Assembly (NCBI RefSeq): GCF_004799285.1
Contig: NZ_SSND01000001.1
Coordinates: 1,674,001-1,738,000 of the forward strand
Source of the DNA: Aliigemmobacter aestuarii
Lineage (GTDB): Bacteria; Pseudomonadota; Alphaproteobacteria; Rhodobacterales; Rhodobacteraceae
Direction: 5' to 3'
Length of the DNA stretch: 64,000 bases
Positions 1-9,055 of this stretch are shown here, in pieces. Position numbers and translations under genes: made by a program. The notes under the pieces are model-generated. The model made no database searches. It saw nothing but the letters and a program-made list of their open reading frames with translations, and was not told the origin of the DNA. Within the stretch, counting starts at the first letter, position 1; each line of letters begins with the position of its first letter.

Positions 1-722
1 CAGCCGGCGGCCTCGGCCTCGGCCAGGAAGGGCGTCTTGAGCGGGGTGTAGACGAGATCTGTCACCAGGGCCGCGGGTTCCAATCCGTCCAGCGGCACGC
101 GGAAGTCGGGTTTGCCCACCATGCCGAGCGATGTGGTGTTCACGACCGTCCGCGCCCCGTCCAGCATGTTGCCCGCCTGAACCCATTCGAAGACGGTGAC
201 CTTGGCGCCGAAATCCGCGCGCAGGGCTTCGGCGCGAGGGCGGGTTCGGTTGGCGATGCGGATTTCGGGCACGCCGACCTCGATCAGCGCGGCAACGACG
301 GCACGCGCCGCGCCGCCCGCCCCGAAGACCGCGGCCGGGCCTGCCGCCGGATTCCAGTCGGGCGCGTTCTGGCGAAGGTTCGCGATGAATCCCGACCCGT
401 CGGTGTTGTCTGCGTGGATCTTTCCGTCCTTCCGGAAGATCAGGGTGTTGGCTGCGCCGATAAGCGCGGCCCGGTCGGTGATGATATCGGCCAGTCCGAG
501 GATGGTTTCCTTGTGCGGGATCGTGACGTTCACCCCGACAAAACCCAGCTTCGGCAGCAAGCGCAGCGCTTCGCCCAGATCGGCCTGGGCGATGTCCATC
601 GGGATGTAATGGCCGCGGATTCCGTACTTTCGCAGCCAATAGCCGTGCAGGATCGGCGACCGGCTGTGCGCCACGGGCGATCCGATCACCCCGGCCAGGG
701 GTATTCGCGGATGATCGGTCAT
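1..722 (-). CDS. aroE: Shikimate dehydrogenase AroE (3' end beyond window)
   Basis: NADP-dependent reduction of 3-dehydroshikimate to shikimate in aromatic amino-acid synthesis; cytoplasmic. About 240 codons are visible. The N-terminus carries the substrate-binding signature [16 protein letters not shown], and later the [11 protein letters not shown] motif and the [13 protein letters not shown] segment diagnostic of AroE. The C-terminal part (roughly 35-40 residues by family length) lies off the left edge. The ATG overlaps the TGA of maf by four bases (ATGA), so it is probably translated by coupling from maf. maf-aroE order is common in alphaproteobacteria near the replication origin. Family assignment is firm; the missing C-terminus cannot be judged. 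Confidence 0.95.
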   Translation of the reverse strand, partial: MTDHPRIPLAGVIGSPVAHSRSPILHGYWLRKYGIRGHYIPMDIAQADLGEALRLLPKLGFVGVNVTIPHKETILGLADIITDRAALIGAANTLIFRKDGKIHADNTDGSGFIANLRQNAPDWNPAAGPAAVFGAGGAARAVVAALIEVGVPEIRIANRTRPRAEALRADFGAKVTVFEWVQAGNMLDGARTVVNTTSLGMVGKPDFRVPLDGLEPAALVTDLVYTPLKTPFLAEAEAAG

Positions 723-1318
723 GTCTCGATGAACCCTCGTTGACCCAGATACGCCAGAAGCGGCAGAAGCGGCAGCCCAAGGACGGTAAAGTAATCCCCT
801 TCGATACTGGTGAAAAGGCGTATCCCCTCTTCCTCGAGCTTGTAGCCGCCCACGCTGTGGCGGATGCTTTCCCAGTTGCGGTCGATGTAGGCGGCAAGCC
901 AGTCTTCGGAAAAGTCGCGCATCGTCAGGCGGACGGTTCCGACATGGCGCCACACGGGTTCGCCCCGATCATAGAGGACGATGGCAGAAAGCAGCTGGTG
1001 CGACTGCCCACGAAGGGCGCGCAGCTGATCGGCGGCTTCCGCGGGCGTTCCGGGCTTGGAAAAGACGTGACGACCGAGGGCGAGGACCTGATCACAGCCA
1101 AGGACCAGATCATCGGGCATCCGATCGGCGGTCTTGCGGGCCTTCATCTCGGCCAGCGTATCGGCGAGGTCGCGGGGCGTGGCCCCTTCAGCCATCAGGG
1201 CGGCCTTGACCGAATCTTCGTCCACCCGGGCGGGCTGAACCCGTATGTCGAGCCCGGCCGAGCGCATCAGGCGGGCCCGGATTTCTGAGGAAGAGGCAAG
1301 AACGATCGGACGGGACAT
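719..1318 (-). CDS. maf: Maf-family nucleotide pyrophosphatase
   Basis: A 199-residue house-cleaning nucleoside triphosphate pyrophosphatase of the Maf/HAM1 superfamily, thought to hydrolyse non-canonical or modified NTPs (dTTP/UTP or m7GTP type; the subgroup cannot be fixed by eye). The N-terminal motif [13 protein letters not shown] holds the conserved S-x-S/R residues, and [12 protein letters not shown] contains the catalytic Asp of the GADQ/GCDQ motif. Length is normal for the family. First gene of a leftward pair with aroE, joined by an ATGA overlap. No clear Shine-Dalgarno precedes the ATG, and a perfect DnaA box begins 12 bases upstream of it, so DnaA binding could affect its transcription. 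Confidence 0.93.
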   Translation of the reverse strand: MSRPIVLASSSEIRARLMRSAGLDIRVQPARVDEDSVKAALMAEGATPRDLADTLAEMKARKTADRMPDDLVLGCDQVLALGRHVFSKPGTPAEAADQLRALRGQSHQLLSAIVLYDRGEPVWRHVGTVRLTMRDFSEDWLAAYIDRNWESIRHSVGGYKLEEEGIRLFTSIEGDYFTVLGLPLLPLLAYLGQRGFIET

Positions 1319-1329
1319 GAGGGTAGGGC

Positions 1330-1338
1330 TGTGGATAA
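1330..1338 (-). promoter_or_regulatory. DnaA box 1 (perfect)
   Basis: TGTGGATAA, the exact complement of the consensus DnaA box TTATCCACA. It lies 12 bases upstream of the maf start codon at the left edge of the origin candidate. Confidence 0.75.
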
Positions 1339-1441
1339 TCGCGATATGTTCCGCCGAGCCATTTGTGGCCTTTCACGGGCGGTGGCCTTTGGTGCATGGC
1401 GACTGTTGGCAAAGTCAAGCGTTGCCCTGAGGTTTTCCTTT

Positions 1442-1450
1442 TGTGGATCG
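1442..1450 (-). promoter_or_regulatory. Weak DnaA box (two mismatches)
   Basis: TGTGGATCG, matching seven of nine consensus positions. Meaningful only together with the perfect boxes nearby. Confidence 0.35.
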
Positions 1451-1520
1451 CGTTTCAACGATCCTGTGGGAGATCGGGAGGACAGGTCGATCATACCCTG
1501 GCACTTGGATGGTCAGCCAT

Positions 1521-1560
1521 TTGCGAAATTCTTTTAACATATTGATATAGAATTATTTTT
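1521..1560. other. AT-rich tract, putative DNA unwinding element
   Basis: Forty bases with only seven G/C, including runs such as TTTTAACATATTGATATAG and AATTATTTTT, in a strongly GC-rich chromosome. It sits between the outer DnaA boxes, the position expected of a duplex-unwinding element. It could alternatively be an AT-rich promoter region. Confidence 0.55.
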
Positions 1561-1617
1561 ATCGTCTCTCTAGGGGAGATGGCCGATCGTATCTGGTCAA
1601 TAATACCACCTTTGACT

Positions 1618-1626
1618 TGTGGATGA
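1618..1626 (-). promoter_or_regulatory. DnaA box (one mismatch)
   Basis: TGTGGATGA, eight of nine consensus positions. It directly abuts a TTGACT hexamer at 1612-1617 that could be a -35 element, so DnaA could compete with RNA polymerase here. Confidence 0.5.
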
Positions 1627-1652
1627 CTCGGTCGATAAATCGGGATATCCAG

Positions 1653-1661
1653 TTATCCACA
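1653..1661 (+). promoter_or_regulatory. DnaA box 2 (perfect)
   Basis: TTATCCACA, the exact consensus, on the strand opposite to box 1 and 27 bases beyond the one-mismatch box. Confidence 0.75.
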
Positions 1662-1786
1662 ACACCAAAGACATCATCATCTCTTCTTTTCAAGAATCTC
1701 TTATTAAGGAAGGGCTATCCGGCGCGTACCGATCCGACCGCTTCGCAAACACCGGCTGGGAACATCAAGCAGAATCGGCGCCCTGG

Positions 1787-1815
1787 TTGACTTTCGCGCG
1801 GTTTCACCTTAGTTG
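1787..1815 (+). promoter_or_regulatory. Putative sigma-70 promoter of rho
   Basis: TTGACT, a 17-base spacer, then TAGTTG. The -35 matches five of six positions; the -10 is weaker. The predicted start gives a leader of about 75-80 bases before rho, consistent with known autoregulation of rho through its leader in other bacteria. Confidence 0.45.
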
Positions 1816-1899
1816 CCGTCAAGCTGGCCGTCCGGTCAGAACATCCCCGCCAAACCAGAGATACGGCAGATTTCGTTCTGCTGTGCCAAGGACGATCCC

Positions 1900-3171
1900 A
1901 TGACCGTTGAACGGCTGAACCTGTCTGATCTCAAGGCCAAGACCCCGGCCGAGCTGCTTTCCATGGCAGAGGAATGGGAGATCGAGAACGCTCCTTCGAT
2001 GCGAAAGGGCGAAATGATGTTCTCGATCCTGAAGGAACATGCCGAGGAAGGTTGGGAAATCGGCGGAGATGGGGTTCTGGAAGTGTTGCAGGACGGTTTC
2101 GGTTTCCTGCGCAGCCCTGAGGCGAACTATCTTCCCGGCCCGGATGACATCTATGTCAGCCCCGAGATGATCCGCCAGTTCAGCCTGCGGACGGGCGATA
2201 CCATCGAAGGCGTGATCCAGGCCCCCCGCGAGAACGAGCGTTATTTCAGCCTGGTGAAGGCCACGAAGATCAATTTTGACGATCCCGAACGCGCCAAGCA
2301 CAAGGTGCATTTCGACAACCTTACGCCTCTTTATCCCGATGAGCGGTTGAAGATGGAGATCGAGGATCCCACTATCAAGGATCGGTCCGCGCGGATCATC
2401 GACCTCGTGTCGCCCATCGGCAAGGGCCAGCGTGCGCTGATCGTCGCCCCGCCACGGACGGGCAAGACCGTTCTGCTGCAGAACATCGCCCATTCGATCG
2501 AGAAGAACCATCCGGAATGCTATCTGATCGTGCTTCTGATTGACGAGCGGCCGGAAGAAGTGACCGACATGCAGCGCAGCGTGAAGGGCGAGGTTGTTTC
2601 GTCGACTTTCGACGAACCGGCGACCCGGCATGTAGCCGTCGCGGAAATGGTGATCGAGAAAGCCAAGCGTCTGGTCGAACACAAGCGCGACGTGGTCATC
2701 CTGCTGGATTCGATCACCCGTCTTGGCCGTGCGTTCAACACGGTCGTGCCGTCGTCGGGCAAAGTCCTGACCGGGGGCGTGGACGCCAATGCGCTTCAGC
2801 GCCCCAAGCGGTTCTTCGGCGCTGCTCGCAACATCGAGGAAGGCGGAAGCCTGACCATCATCGCAACGGCGCTGATCGATACCGGCAGCCGGATGGACGA
2901 AGTGATCTTTGAAGAATTCAAGGGCACCGGCAACAGCGAGATCGTGCTTGATCGCAAGGTTGCCGACAAGCGCGTCTTCCCGGCGATGGACATCCTCAAA
3001 TCCGGCACGCGCAAGGAAGATCTGCTGGTCGACAAGGCCGATCTGCAGAAGACCTATGTCTTGCGCCGCATCTTGAACCCGATGGGCACCACCGATGCGA
3101 TCGAGTTCCTCATTTCCAAGCTGAAGCAGACCAAGACGAACTCGGAATTCTTCGATTCCATGAACGCCTGA
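1900..3171 (+). CDS. rho: Transcription termination factor Rho
   Basis: Hexameric RNA-dependent ATPase/helicase that releases transcripts at Rho-dependent sites. The 423 residues contain the N-terminal domain ([20 protein letters not shown]), the cold-shock-like RNA-binding segment ([20 protein letters not shown], about 65-84) and the Walker A motif APPRTGKT near residue 183-190, followed by the Walker B region [17 protein letters not shown] chose the ATG with AAGGA seven bases upstream; the reading frame stays open further upstream, but that extension has no Rho homology and would overlap the promoter. Rho leads the rightward origin operon; mnmE follows after 27 bases. Confidence 0.97.
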   Translation: MTVERLNLSDLKAKTPAELLSMAEEWEIENAPSMRKGEMMFSILKEHAEEGWEIGGDGVLEVLQDGFGFLRSPEANYLPGPDDIYVSPEMIRQFSLRTGDTIEGVIQAPRENERYFSLVKATKINFDDPERAKHKVHFDNLTPLYPDERLKMEIEDPTIKDRSARIIDLVSPIGKGQRALIVAPPRTGKTVLLQNIAHSIEKNHPECYLIVLLIDERPEEVTDMQRSVKGEVVSSTFDEPATRHVAVAEMVIEKAKRLVEHKRDVVILLDSITRLGRAFNTVVPSSGKVLTGGVDANALQRPKRFFGAARNIEEGGSLTIIATALIDTGSRMDEVIFEEFKGTGNSEIVLDRKVADKRVFPAMDILKSGTRKEDLLVDKADLQKTYVLRRILNPMGTTDAIEFLISKLKQTKTNSEFFDSMNA

Positions 3172-3198
3172 GGCGCTTTCTGAACGGAGGGTCGTATC

Positions 3199-4494
3199 GT
3201 GGATACGATTTTCGCCTTGGCCAGCGCGCGTGGCAAGGCGGGTGTGGCTGTCATCCGTCTTTCCGGCCCCGCGTCCTGGGATGTGGTCGGCCAGCTGGCC
3301 GGCGATCTGCCCGCGCCGCGGCGGGCAGCTCTGCGCAGGCTTGTGTGGCAGGATGTCGTTCTGGACGAGGCACTGGTTCTGCTGTTTCCGGAGGGCGGAA
3401 GTTTCACCGACGAGAAGGTGGCAGAACTGCACCTGCACGGCAGTATTGCCGTGGTTGCCGAGGTGTTGCGTGTCCTGTCGGGCATGCCGGGTTGCAGGAT
3501 GGCGCATGCGGGTGAGTTTACCCGACGAGCGCTGGAAAACGGGCGGATCGACCTGACCCAGGTGGAAGGTTTGGCCGACCTGATCGATGCGGAAACAGAG
3601 GCGCAGCGCCGGCAATCGCTTCGCGTGATGTCCGGGGCTGTCCGCGAACGGGTCGAGGCGTGGCGCAGGGCGATGATCCGCTCTGCCGCACTTCTCGAGG
3701 CCACGATCGACTTTGCAGACGAGGACGTGCCGGTGGATGTGACGCCCGAGGTGCGCCTGCTACTGGACGGTCTTTTGCGGGACCTTTCGGCAGAGGTGGA
3801 AGGTTCTAAGGTCCGAGAGCGGCTTCGAGACGGCTTCGAGGTGGCGATCCTGGGGGAGCCAAACGCCGGAAAATCCACCCTTCTCAACAGGTTGGCAGGT
3901 CGAGAGGCGGCCATCACCTCGGAAATTGCGGGAACGACGCGGGATGTGATCGAGGTTCGCATGGATCTTTCCGGTTTGCCGGTCACCTTGCTGGATACGG
4001 CAGGTTTGCGAGAGACCGATGATCCTGTCGAGGGCATTGGCATCGCGCGCGCACTGGAGCGGTCGCGTCTGGCGGATCTTCGGGTGGTTCTGGTGGGTGA
4101 CGCGGGGCTGCCGCCGGGCATAAGTCTTGACAGGGATGATATCGTCGTCCGCTCTAAGTCCGATCTTGGCGTCGGCGATGCCGTGGAGACGGGTGCGATC
4201 TCAGGCAAGACCGGGCAGGGCATCGATGACCTCGTGGAAAGGATCGCCACCGTTCTGGGTGCGAGGGTCGCTTCGTCCGGTGTTGTCATGCACGAACGCC
4301 AGAGGATAGCGCTGGAGTCAGCAATCGCCTCTTTGGGTCTGGCACGGAATCAGCTAGACGTGATACCTGCCCGGACGGAACTGATTGCCGAACACATCCG
4401 TCAGGCGATCAGAGCTCTGGAATTGATGGTTGGCCGGATCGGGGTAGAGAACCTGCTGGATGAAATCTTTGCCAGCTTCTGCATCGGGAAATGA
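3199..4494 (+). CDS. mnmE: tRNA modification GTPase MnmE
   Basis: With MnmG it makes the 5-carboxymethylaminomethyl group on U34 of certain tRNAs. The 431 residues comprise an N-terminal tetrahydrofolate-binding domain, a helical domain, and an inserted G domain with G1 GEPNAGKS (219-226), the G2 region EIAGTTRDV and G3 DTAGLRE. The C-terminus is FCIGK with the invariant functional Cys. The G4 element reads RSKSD, where the usual NKxD Asn is Ser. The start is GTG with GGAGG eight bases upstream. Its stop overlaps the mnmG ATG (ATGA), fitting a fixed stoichiometry of the two partners. Confidence 0.97.
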   Translation: MDTIFALASARGKAGVAVIRLSGPASWDVVGQLAGDLPAPRRAALRRLVWQDVVLDEALVLLFPEGGSFTDEKVAELHLHGSIAVVAEVLRVLSGMPGCRMAHAGEFTRRALENGRIDLTQVEGLADLIDAETEAQRRQSLRVMSGAVRERVEAWRRAMIRSAALLEATIDFADEDVPVDVTPEVRLLLDGLLRDLSAEVEGSKVRERLRDGFEVAILGEPNAGKSTLLNRLAGREAAITSEIAGTTRDVIEVRMDLSGLPVTLLDTAGLRETDDPVEGIGIARALERSRLADLRVVLVGDAGLPPGISLDRDDIVVRSKSDLGVGDAVETGAISGKTGQGIDDLVERIATVLGARVASSGVVMHERQRIALESAIASLGLARNQLDVIPARTELIAEHIRQAIRALELMVGRIGVENLLDEIFASFCIGK

Positions 4495-6377
4495 GGGTGT
4501 TTCACGTGAAACATTTTGATGTGATCGTCATCGGTGGGGGCCACGCGGGGGCAGAGGCCGCCTCTGCCTCGGCACGTCTTGGCGCACAGACGGCGTTGAT
4601 CACGCTGCGGAAAGACGCGATCGGCGTCATGTCCTGCAATCCGGCGATTGGTGGGCTGGGCAAAGGCCATCTAGTGCGCGAAATCGACGCGCTGGACGGC
4701 GTCATGGGTCGGGCGGCCGATGCTGCCGGGATCCAGTTTCGCCTTCTCAACCGCCGCAAGGGGCCGGCGGTGCAGGGGCCCCGGGCGCAGGCTGACCGGA
4801 AGCTCTATCGCGAGGCCATCCAGCGCCTGCTGTCACAACAGGAAAACCTGACGATTGTCGAGGCAGAGGTCGCAGACCTTGTCGAGACTGGTGGAATCAT
4901 TGGCGGAGTCATCCTGGCTGACGGAAGCCGGATCGAGGCGCGTTCCGTCGTTCTGACCGCAGGCACGTTTCTGAACGGCGTCATCCACATCGGCGATGTC
5001 CGGAGAAGTGGCGGGCGAATCGGAGATAATGCCTCTGTCGCCCTGGCAGACAGGCTGAAGGACATGGCAATCCCCCGAGGGCGGCTGAAGACCGGCACGC
5101 CGCCGCGCCTCGACGGTCGGACAATCAACTGGGATATTCTGGACGAACAGCCCGGCGACGATGAGCCGACGCTTTTTTCCTTCCTCTCTACCGCGCCGAT
5201 GGTCCGCCAGATCTCGTGTGGGGTCACGCATACGAACGAGCGTACACACGATATTGTCCGCGCCAACCTTGGTCGCTCGGCCATGTACGGCGGTCATATC
5301 GAAGGGGTCGGGCCGCGGTATTGCCCGTCGATCGAGGACAAGGTCGTGCGCTTTGCCGAGAAGACCGGCCATCAGGTCTTTCTTGAGCCGGAGGGTCTGG
5401 ACGATCATACGGTTTATCCGAACGGCATTTCCACGTCGCTGCCGGAAGAAGTTCAACATCAATATGTGCGGTCGATCCGTGGGCTTGAGAATGTGACAAT
5501 CCTCCAGCCCGGGTATGCGATCGAGTACGATTACTTTGATCCGCGAAACCTGCGCGCGACCCTTGAAACCCGCGCGGTCACGGGCCTGTTTTTCGCCGGC
5601 CAGATCAACGGCACGACGGGTTATGAAGAGGCGGCGGCGCAGGGGCTTGTGGCTGGCCTGAATGCGGCGTGCCGGGCGCTTGGCAGGGCAGAGGTCACGC
5701 TTTCCCGCGGCCAGGCGTATATTGGGGTCATGATCGATGATCTTGGCAACTTCGGTGCAACCGAACCTTACCGGATGTTCACCTCACGGGCAGAGTATCG
5801 GTTGACCTTGCGGGCCGATAACGCAGATCAGCGCCTGACGCCTCTGGGCGAAGAGGTGGGTTGTGTCTCGAAGGTCCGGAGCGCCAGATTCGCGGAAAAG
5901 ATGGAGGCGCTTTCAGCGGGCAAGTCCGCCCTTCTGGAAAAAAGCTTCACACCCGCCGAGGCGCGCAAATCCGGTATCAATGTCAGCATGGATGGTGCGC
6001 GCAGAACTGCGTTCTCGCTTCTCGCGTTTCCAGAGTCATCACCGGAAACGATCGACGCACTTCTTCCTGAGGGCTCGGATATCCCGCGTCCGATCAAGGA
6101 TCAGTTGTGGCGAGACGCGCTTTACGCACAATATATTGATCGCCAGGCCATTGATGTCGATGCGCTACGGCGGGACCAGGAAACAGCGATCCCGGCGGAT
6201 TTCGTCTACTCCGGAATTTCGGGCCTTTCGAACGAGCTTCGACAGAAGCTTGAACGAAATCGACCAGAGAACTTGCATCGTGCCAGCCAGATCGAGGGGA
6301 TGACGCCCGCTGCTCTCATGCTGATCCTCGCGCACCTTCGTCGCCTCAAGACGCCGGATCTGGCGGTCGGTCAATGA
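4491..6377 (+). CDS. mnmG: tRNA uridine-5-carboxymethylaminomethyl modification enzyme MnmG (GidA)
   Basis: FAD- and NADH-binding partner of MnmE in wobble-uridine modification. The 628-residue protein has the Rossmann FAD motif [14 protein letters not shown] near the N-terminus, the conserved [21 protein letters not shown] block, a second signature [11 protein letters not shown], and [20 protein letters not shown]. The first codons are unusual: residues FHVKH are encoded by a perfect parS site. The ATG overlaps the mnmE stop; a GTG inside the parS is a possible but less likely start. Its own stop overlaps rsmG. Confidence 0.97.
   Translation: MRVFHVKHFDVIVIGGGHAGAEAASASARLGAQTALITLRKDAIGVMSCNPAIGGLGKGHLVREIDALDGVMGRAADAAGIQFRLLNRRKGPAVQGPRAQADRKLYREAIQRLLSQQENLTIVEAEVADLVETGGIIGGVILADGSRIEARSVVLTAGTFLNGVIHIGDVRRSGGRIGDNASVALADRLKDMAIPRGRLKTGTPPRLDGRTINWDILDEQPGDDEPTLFSFLSTAPMVRQISCGVTHTNERTHDIVRANLGRSAMYGGHIEGVGPRYCPSIEDKVVRFAEKTGHQVFLEPEGLDDHTVYPNGISTSLPEEVQHQYVRSIRGLENVTILQPGYAIEYDYFDPRNLRATLETRAVTGLFFAGQINGTTGYEEAAAQGLVAGLNAACRALGRAEVTLSRGQAYIGVMIDDLGNFGATEPYRMFTSRAEYRLTLRADNADQRLTPLGEEVGCVSKVRSARFAEKMEALSAGKSALLEKSFTPAEARKSGINVSMDGARRTAFSLLAFPESSPETIDALLPEGSDIPRPIKDQLWRDALYAQYIDRQAIDVDALRRDQETAIPADFVYSGISGLSNELRQKLERNRPENLHRASQIEGMTPAALMLILAHLRRLKTPDLAVGQ
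4498..4513. promoter_or_regulatory. parS: parS centromere site 1
   Basis: TGTTTCACGTGAAACA, a perfect 16-base palindrome identical to the bacterial parS consensus bound by ParB. It overlaps codons 3-8 of mnmG. With parB about 3 kb away it should nucleate the partition complex at the origin. Confidence 0.93.
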
Positions 6378-6994
6378 TGTCTGATCTCTCCGCTACTGAC
6401 CGGGATGTTTCACGTGAAACATCCGAAAGGCTTTCAGCCCTCGAAGGCCTTCTGCGGAAGTGGAACCCAGCGGTCAATCTGGTCTCCAAGGAAAGCCTGA
6501 AGGACGCGCGAACTCGCCACATCGTCGATTCGCAGCAGCTGTACACCCTGGCACCCCGGGATTTTCATAGATGGGTCGATCTTGGATCGGGCGGCGGATT
6601 TCCCGGCTTGGTGGTTGCCATTCTTGCGGCCGAACAGAACCCGGAGGCCGAAGTGATCCTTGTGGAATCGGATCAGCGAAAAGCGGCGTTCCTTCAACAG
6701 GCAGCGCGGGCGCTCGGTGTAAAGGCCACCGTCCACGCTGAAAGGATCGAGACTCTTTCTCCAATGAAGGCGGACGTCCTTTCGGCACGCGCGCTTGCCG
6801 CCCTGCCGGCTCTGTGCCGTTTCGCGGAAAGGCATCTGGAGCCGGGTGGCGTGGCTATCTTCCCAAAGGGCGCCAATCATCAGGCAGAAATCGCAGAGGC
6901 GCAGCAGTCACACGACTTTTCCGTCTCGGTCCTTCCCAGCGTGACGGACAAGGACGCCGCTATCCTTGTGCTGAAAAAAATAAAGGCCCGTTAA
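6374..6994 (+). CDS. rsmG: 16S rRNA (guanine527-N7)-methyltransferase RsmG (GidB)
   Basis: S-adenosylmethionine-dependent methylation of G527 in 16S rRNA. In 206 residues it shows the class I methyltransferase motif [18 protein letters not shown] (about 67-85), the preceding RHIVDSQQL segment and the later [12 protein letters not shown] block. Loss of this enzyme confers low-level streptomycin resistance in other bacteria. The start overlaps the mnmG stop (ATGATG, two candidate ATGs). Residues DVSRET are encoded by the second parS site, giving an N-terminus typical of alphaproteobacterial RsmG. parA follows after three bases. Confidence 0.96.
   Translation: MMSDLSATDRDVSRETSERLSALEGLLRKWNPAVNLVSKESLKDARTRHIVDSQQLYTLAPRDFHRWVDLGSGGGFPGLVVAILAAEQNPEAEVILVESDQRKAAFLQQAARALGVKATVHAERIETLSPMKADVLSARALAALPALCRFAERHLEPGGVAIFPKGANHQAEIAEAQQSHDFSVSVLPSVTDKDAAILVLKKIKAR
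6406..6421. promoter_or_regulatory. parS: parS centromere site 2
   Basis: A second perfect TGTTTCACGTGAAACA. The palindrome extends two more bases on each side (6404-6423). It lies within the first codons of rsmG, about 1.9 kb from site 1. Confidence 0.93.
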
Positions 6995-6997
6995 CCG

Positions 6998-7804
6998 ATG
7001 TCCGGTACCCAGCCCGCAGCCATAATCGCCATTGCCAACCAGAAGGGCGGTGTCGGCAAGACCACGACAGCCATCAACCTGTCGGCAGCACTGGCCGAAC
7101 TTGGCCATCGTGTGCTTCTTGTGGATCTCGACCCGCAGGGAAACAGCTCCACGGGCCTTGGCGTAGATCAATCGGATCGTCAGGTTTCCACCTATGATCT
7201 GATCCTTGATGGTGCGTCCCCCGTTTCGGTCGTCCGACCCACCCGCGTGGAGGGCCTGTTCATCTCGCCCGCCAACGCCGACCTGTCGTCGGCCGATATC
7301 GAGATTGTCTCGTCCGAACGGCGCAGTTTCCTTCTGCGTGACGCCCTGCGGCAAAACGAGATGGAGCCTTATGGCTTTGACTACATCTTCATCGACTGCC
7401 CGCCCTCGCTCAGCCTTCTGACAGTGAACGCGCTGGTGGCCGCGGATTCGGTGCTGGTTCCGTTGCAGAGCGAGTTCTTTGCGCTGGAAGGCCTGTCGCA
7501 ACTGATGCTGACCATCCGCGAGGTGCGCCAATCCGCAAACCCGAACCTCAGGATCGAAGGGGTTGTCCTAACGATGTATGACGTTCGGAACAACCTTTCC
7601 CAGCAGGTGGAAAAGGATGCGCGCGAAACCCTTGGGGAGCTGGTGTTCAAGACCGTTATCCCCAGGAACGTCCGATTGAGCGAGGCGCCGTCATTCGCGC
7701 TTTCGGTTCTTCAGTATGACGGATCATCAAGGGGCGCGGAATCCTATCGCGCTCTCGCACAAGAAATCGCGGGCCGCCGCGGTCTACCCGCAAGGAAGGA
7801 GTAA
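6998..7804 (+). CDS. parA: Chromosome partitioning ATPase ParA
   Basis: Soj/ParA-type deviant Walker ATPase that forms the nucleoid-bound gradient moving ParB-parS complexes. The 268 residues begin almost directly with the deviant P-loop NQKGGVGKTTTAINL containing the signature second Lys, followed by VLLVDLDPQGNSSTGLG, DYIFIDCPPSLSLLTVNAL and the switch region VPLQSEFFALEGLSQL. The short N-terminus lacks the HTH of plasmid type Ia ParA, so this is the chromosomal type. It lies three bases after rsmG and five bases before parB, all in one operon. Confidence 0.97.
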   Translation: MSGTQPAAIIAIANQKGGVGKTTTAINLSAALAELGHRVLLVDLDPQGNSSTGLGVDQSDRQVSTYDLILDGASPVSVVRPTRVEGLFISPANADLSSADIEIVSSERRSFLLRDALRQNEMEPYGFDYIFIDCPPSLSLLTVNALVAADSVLVPLQSEFFALEGLSQLMLTIREVRQSANPNLRIEGVVLTMYDVRNNLSQQVEKDARETLGELVFKTVIPRNVRLSEAPSFALSVLQYDGSSRGAESYRALAQEIAGRRGLPARKE

Positions 7805-7809
7805 CGCCG

Positions 7810-8727
7810 ATGGACAAGAAACAGGAACGGCGCGGCCTGGGTCGCGGCCTTTCGGCGTTGATGGCCGATGTTTCGGCAACAACCGAACCCGCGCAGGAAT
7901 CTGGCCCGCGGCGCGCAGACTTCCTTGTTCCCATTGAAAAGCTGCATCCGAATCCGCTTCAGCCGCGGCGGACCTTTGCCGAGGATGCGCTTGCCGATCT
8001 GGCCGAATCGATCCGGCAGAAAGGTGTCCTTCAGCCCCTTATCGTGCGAACCCGCGCCAGCGGTGGCTATGAAATCGTCGCCGGCGAGCGTCGCTGGCGC
8101 GCAGCACAGCGGGCGCAGGTGCATGATGTCCCGGTCATCTTGCGCGAATACGATGATACAGAGGTCCTTGAAGTCGCTATCATCGAGAACATTCAGCGTT
8201 CCGACCTCAACCCGATGGAAGAGGCTGCCGCCTACCGTCAGTTGATGGATCGCTTTGGTCATACGCAGGACCAGCTCGCCGAGGTCCTTTCCAAAAGCCG
8301 CAGCCATGTGGCCAACCTTCTGCGTCTGTTGAATCTTCCTTCCGAAGTGCAGGATCATGTCCGTGATGGAAGGCTCAGTGCCGGTCACGCCCGCGCGCTC
8401 ATCACCTCTGATGATCCGGTCGCGCTTGCCCGTCATGTGATCGCCAAGGGGCTCTCCGTGCGCGAGACTGAAAAACTCGCCAAGGCCGCGGCAGCTCCGC
8501 AGGCGGCGACGAGGGGGGGGGCAACAGGGCGCAGCGGACACACCGAGAAGGACGCAGACACGCGCGCCCTCGAAGGCGATCTATCGGCAAACCTCGGAAT
8601 GGGCGTTTCGATCAACCATCAGGCCGGAACTGAAAGCGGCGTCCTTTCGATTCGCTACAACACGCTTGACGATCTCGATCTGCTGTGCCGGGTGCTGTCC
8701 GCTACGCCTCGGGACGGGTCCATATGA
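7810..8727 (+). CDS. parB: Chromosome partitioning protein ParB
   Basis: CTP-dependent parS-binding clamp. The 305 residues begin with the ParA-stimulating basic motif RRGLGRGLSALM. They continue with the CTP-binding N domain (PNPLQPR, EIVAGERRWRAAQ, IIENIQRSDLNPMEEA), the HTH region GHTQDQLAEVLSKSRSHVANLLRL, and a C-terminal dimerisation domain. AAGGAG lies seven bases before the ATG. A nine-G run (8513-8521) sits in the linker before the C-terminal domain, and a slip there would remove dimerisation. The last 26 bases overlap the convergent ybaN-like gene. Confidence 0.96.
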   Translation: MDKKQERRGLGRGLSALMADVSATTEPAQESGPRRADFLVPIEKLHPNPLQPRRTFAEDALADLAESIRQKGVLQPLIVRTRASGGYEIVAGERRWRAAQRAQVHDVPVILREYDDTEVLEVAIIENIQRSDLNPMEEAAAYRQLMDRFGHTQDQLAEVLSKSRSHVANLLRLLNLPSEVQDHVRDGRLSAGHARALITSDDPVALARHVIAKGLSVRETEKLAKAAAAPQAATRGGATGRSGHTEKDADTRALEGDLSANLGMGVSINHQAGTESGVLSIRYNTLDDLDLLCRVLSATPRDGSI

Positions 8728-9055
8728 AGATCAGCACGGCCCCCAGCACAACGGCCTGAACCACAAGGATCGCCGGCCGCAGGCCCAGGGCCAGAGAAAC
8801 AGCAAAAACCGCAGCGATCGAGACGCTTGCCAGGACCTTCCCACGCCGCGCGATCGCGCCCCGGGTGGTCCAGTCAAGAATCGGGGGGCCGAATGTCGGG
8901 TGGCTGAGAAGCCAGTTGTGCAGCCGTTCGGACGACCGTGCAAAGCAGAACGCGGCCAGCAGTAGGAATGGCACCGTCGGGACCAGCGGCAGGAAAATCC
9001 CTATGAAGGCCAGTCCCACTGCAATCAGGCCAGCCGCTGCCCAGAGCCACCTCAT
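8702..9055 (-). CDS. YbaN-family (DUF454) inner-membrane protein
   Basis: A 117-residue protein with two or three hydrophobic segments (LWAAAGLIAVGLAFIGIFL near the start; two near the C-terminus) and the family block LPLVPTVPFLLLAAFCFARSS, followed by HPTFGPPILDW. These are hallmarks of DUF454/YbaN; no function is established. It is the last gene of a leftward operon: its ATG overlaps the hemW stop (ATGA), and its 3' end overlaps parB on the opposite strand. Co-location with hemW might hint at haem or membrane assembly, but that is a guess. Confidence 0.85.
   Translation of the reverse strand: MRWLWAAAGLIAVGLAFIGIFLPLVPTVPFLLLAAFCFARSSERLHNWLLSHPTFGPPILDWTTRGAIARRGKVLASVSIAAVFAVSLALGLRPAILVVQAVVLGAVLIFIWTRPEA

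Larger units (their letters stand above)
1319..1899. other. oriC: Candidate chromosomal replication origin (oriC) region between maf and rho
   Basis: A 581-base stretch without a convincing gene, unusually long for this compact window. It contains two perfect 9-base DnaA boxes in opposite orientation, two weaker boxes, and a 40-base tract with only 7 G/C bases in an otherwise GC-rich genome, a likely unwinding element. Genes on both sides point away (maf-aroE left; rho-mnmE-mnmG-rsmG-parA-parB right), and two parS sites lie 2.8-5 kb away. In several alphaproteobacteria the origin is known to lie close to this gene block, often beside hemE, which is absent here. The origin call is inference from these features. 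Confidence 0.72.

Noticed and set aside
1819-3615. A 598-codon open frame antisense to rho and mnmE
   Set aside because: High-GC shadow of rho and mnmE; low-complexity His/Gln/Arg-rich composition, no recognisable domain, no ribosome site, and it covers two certain genes.
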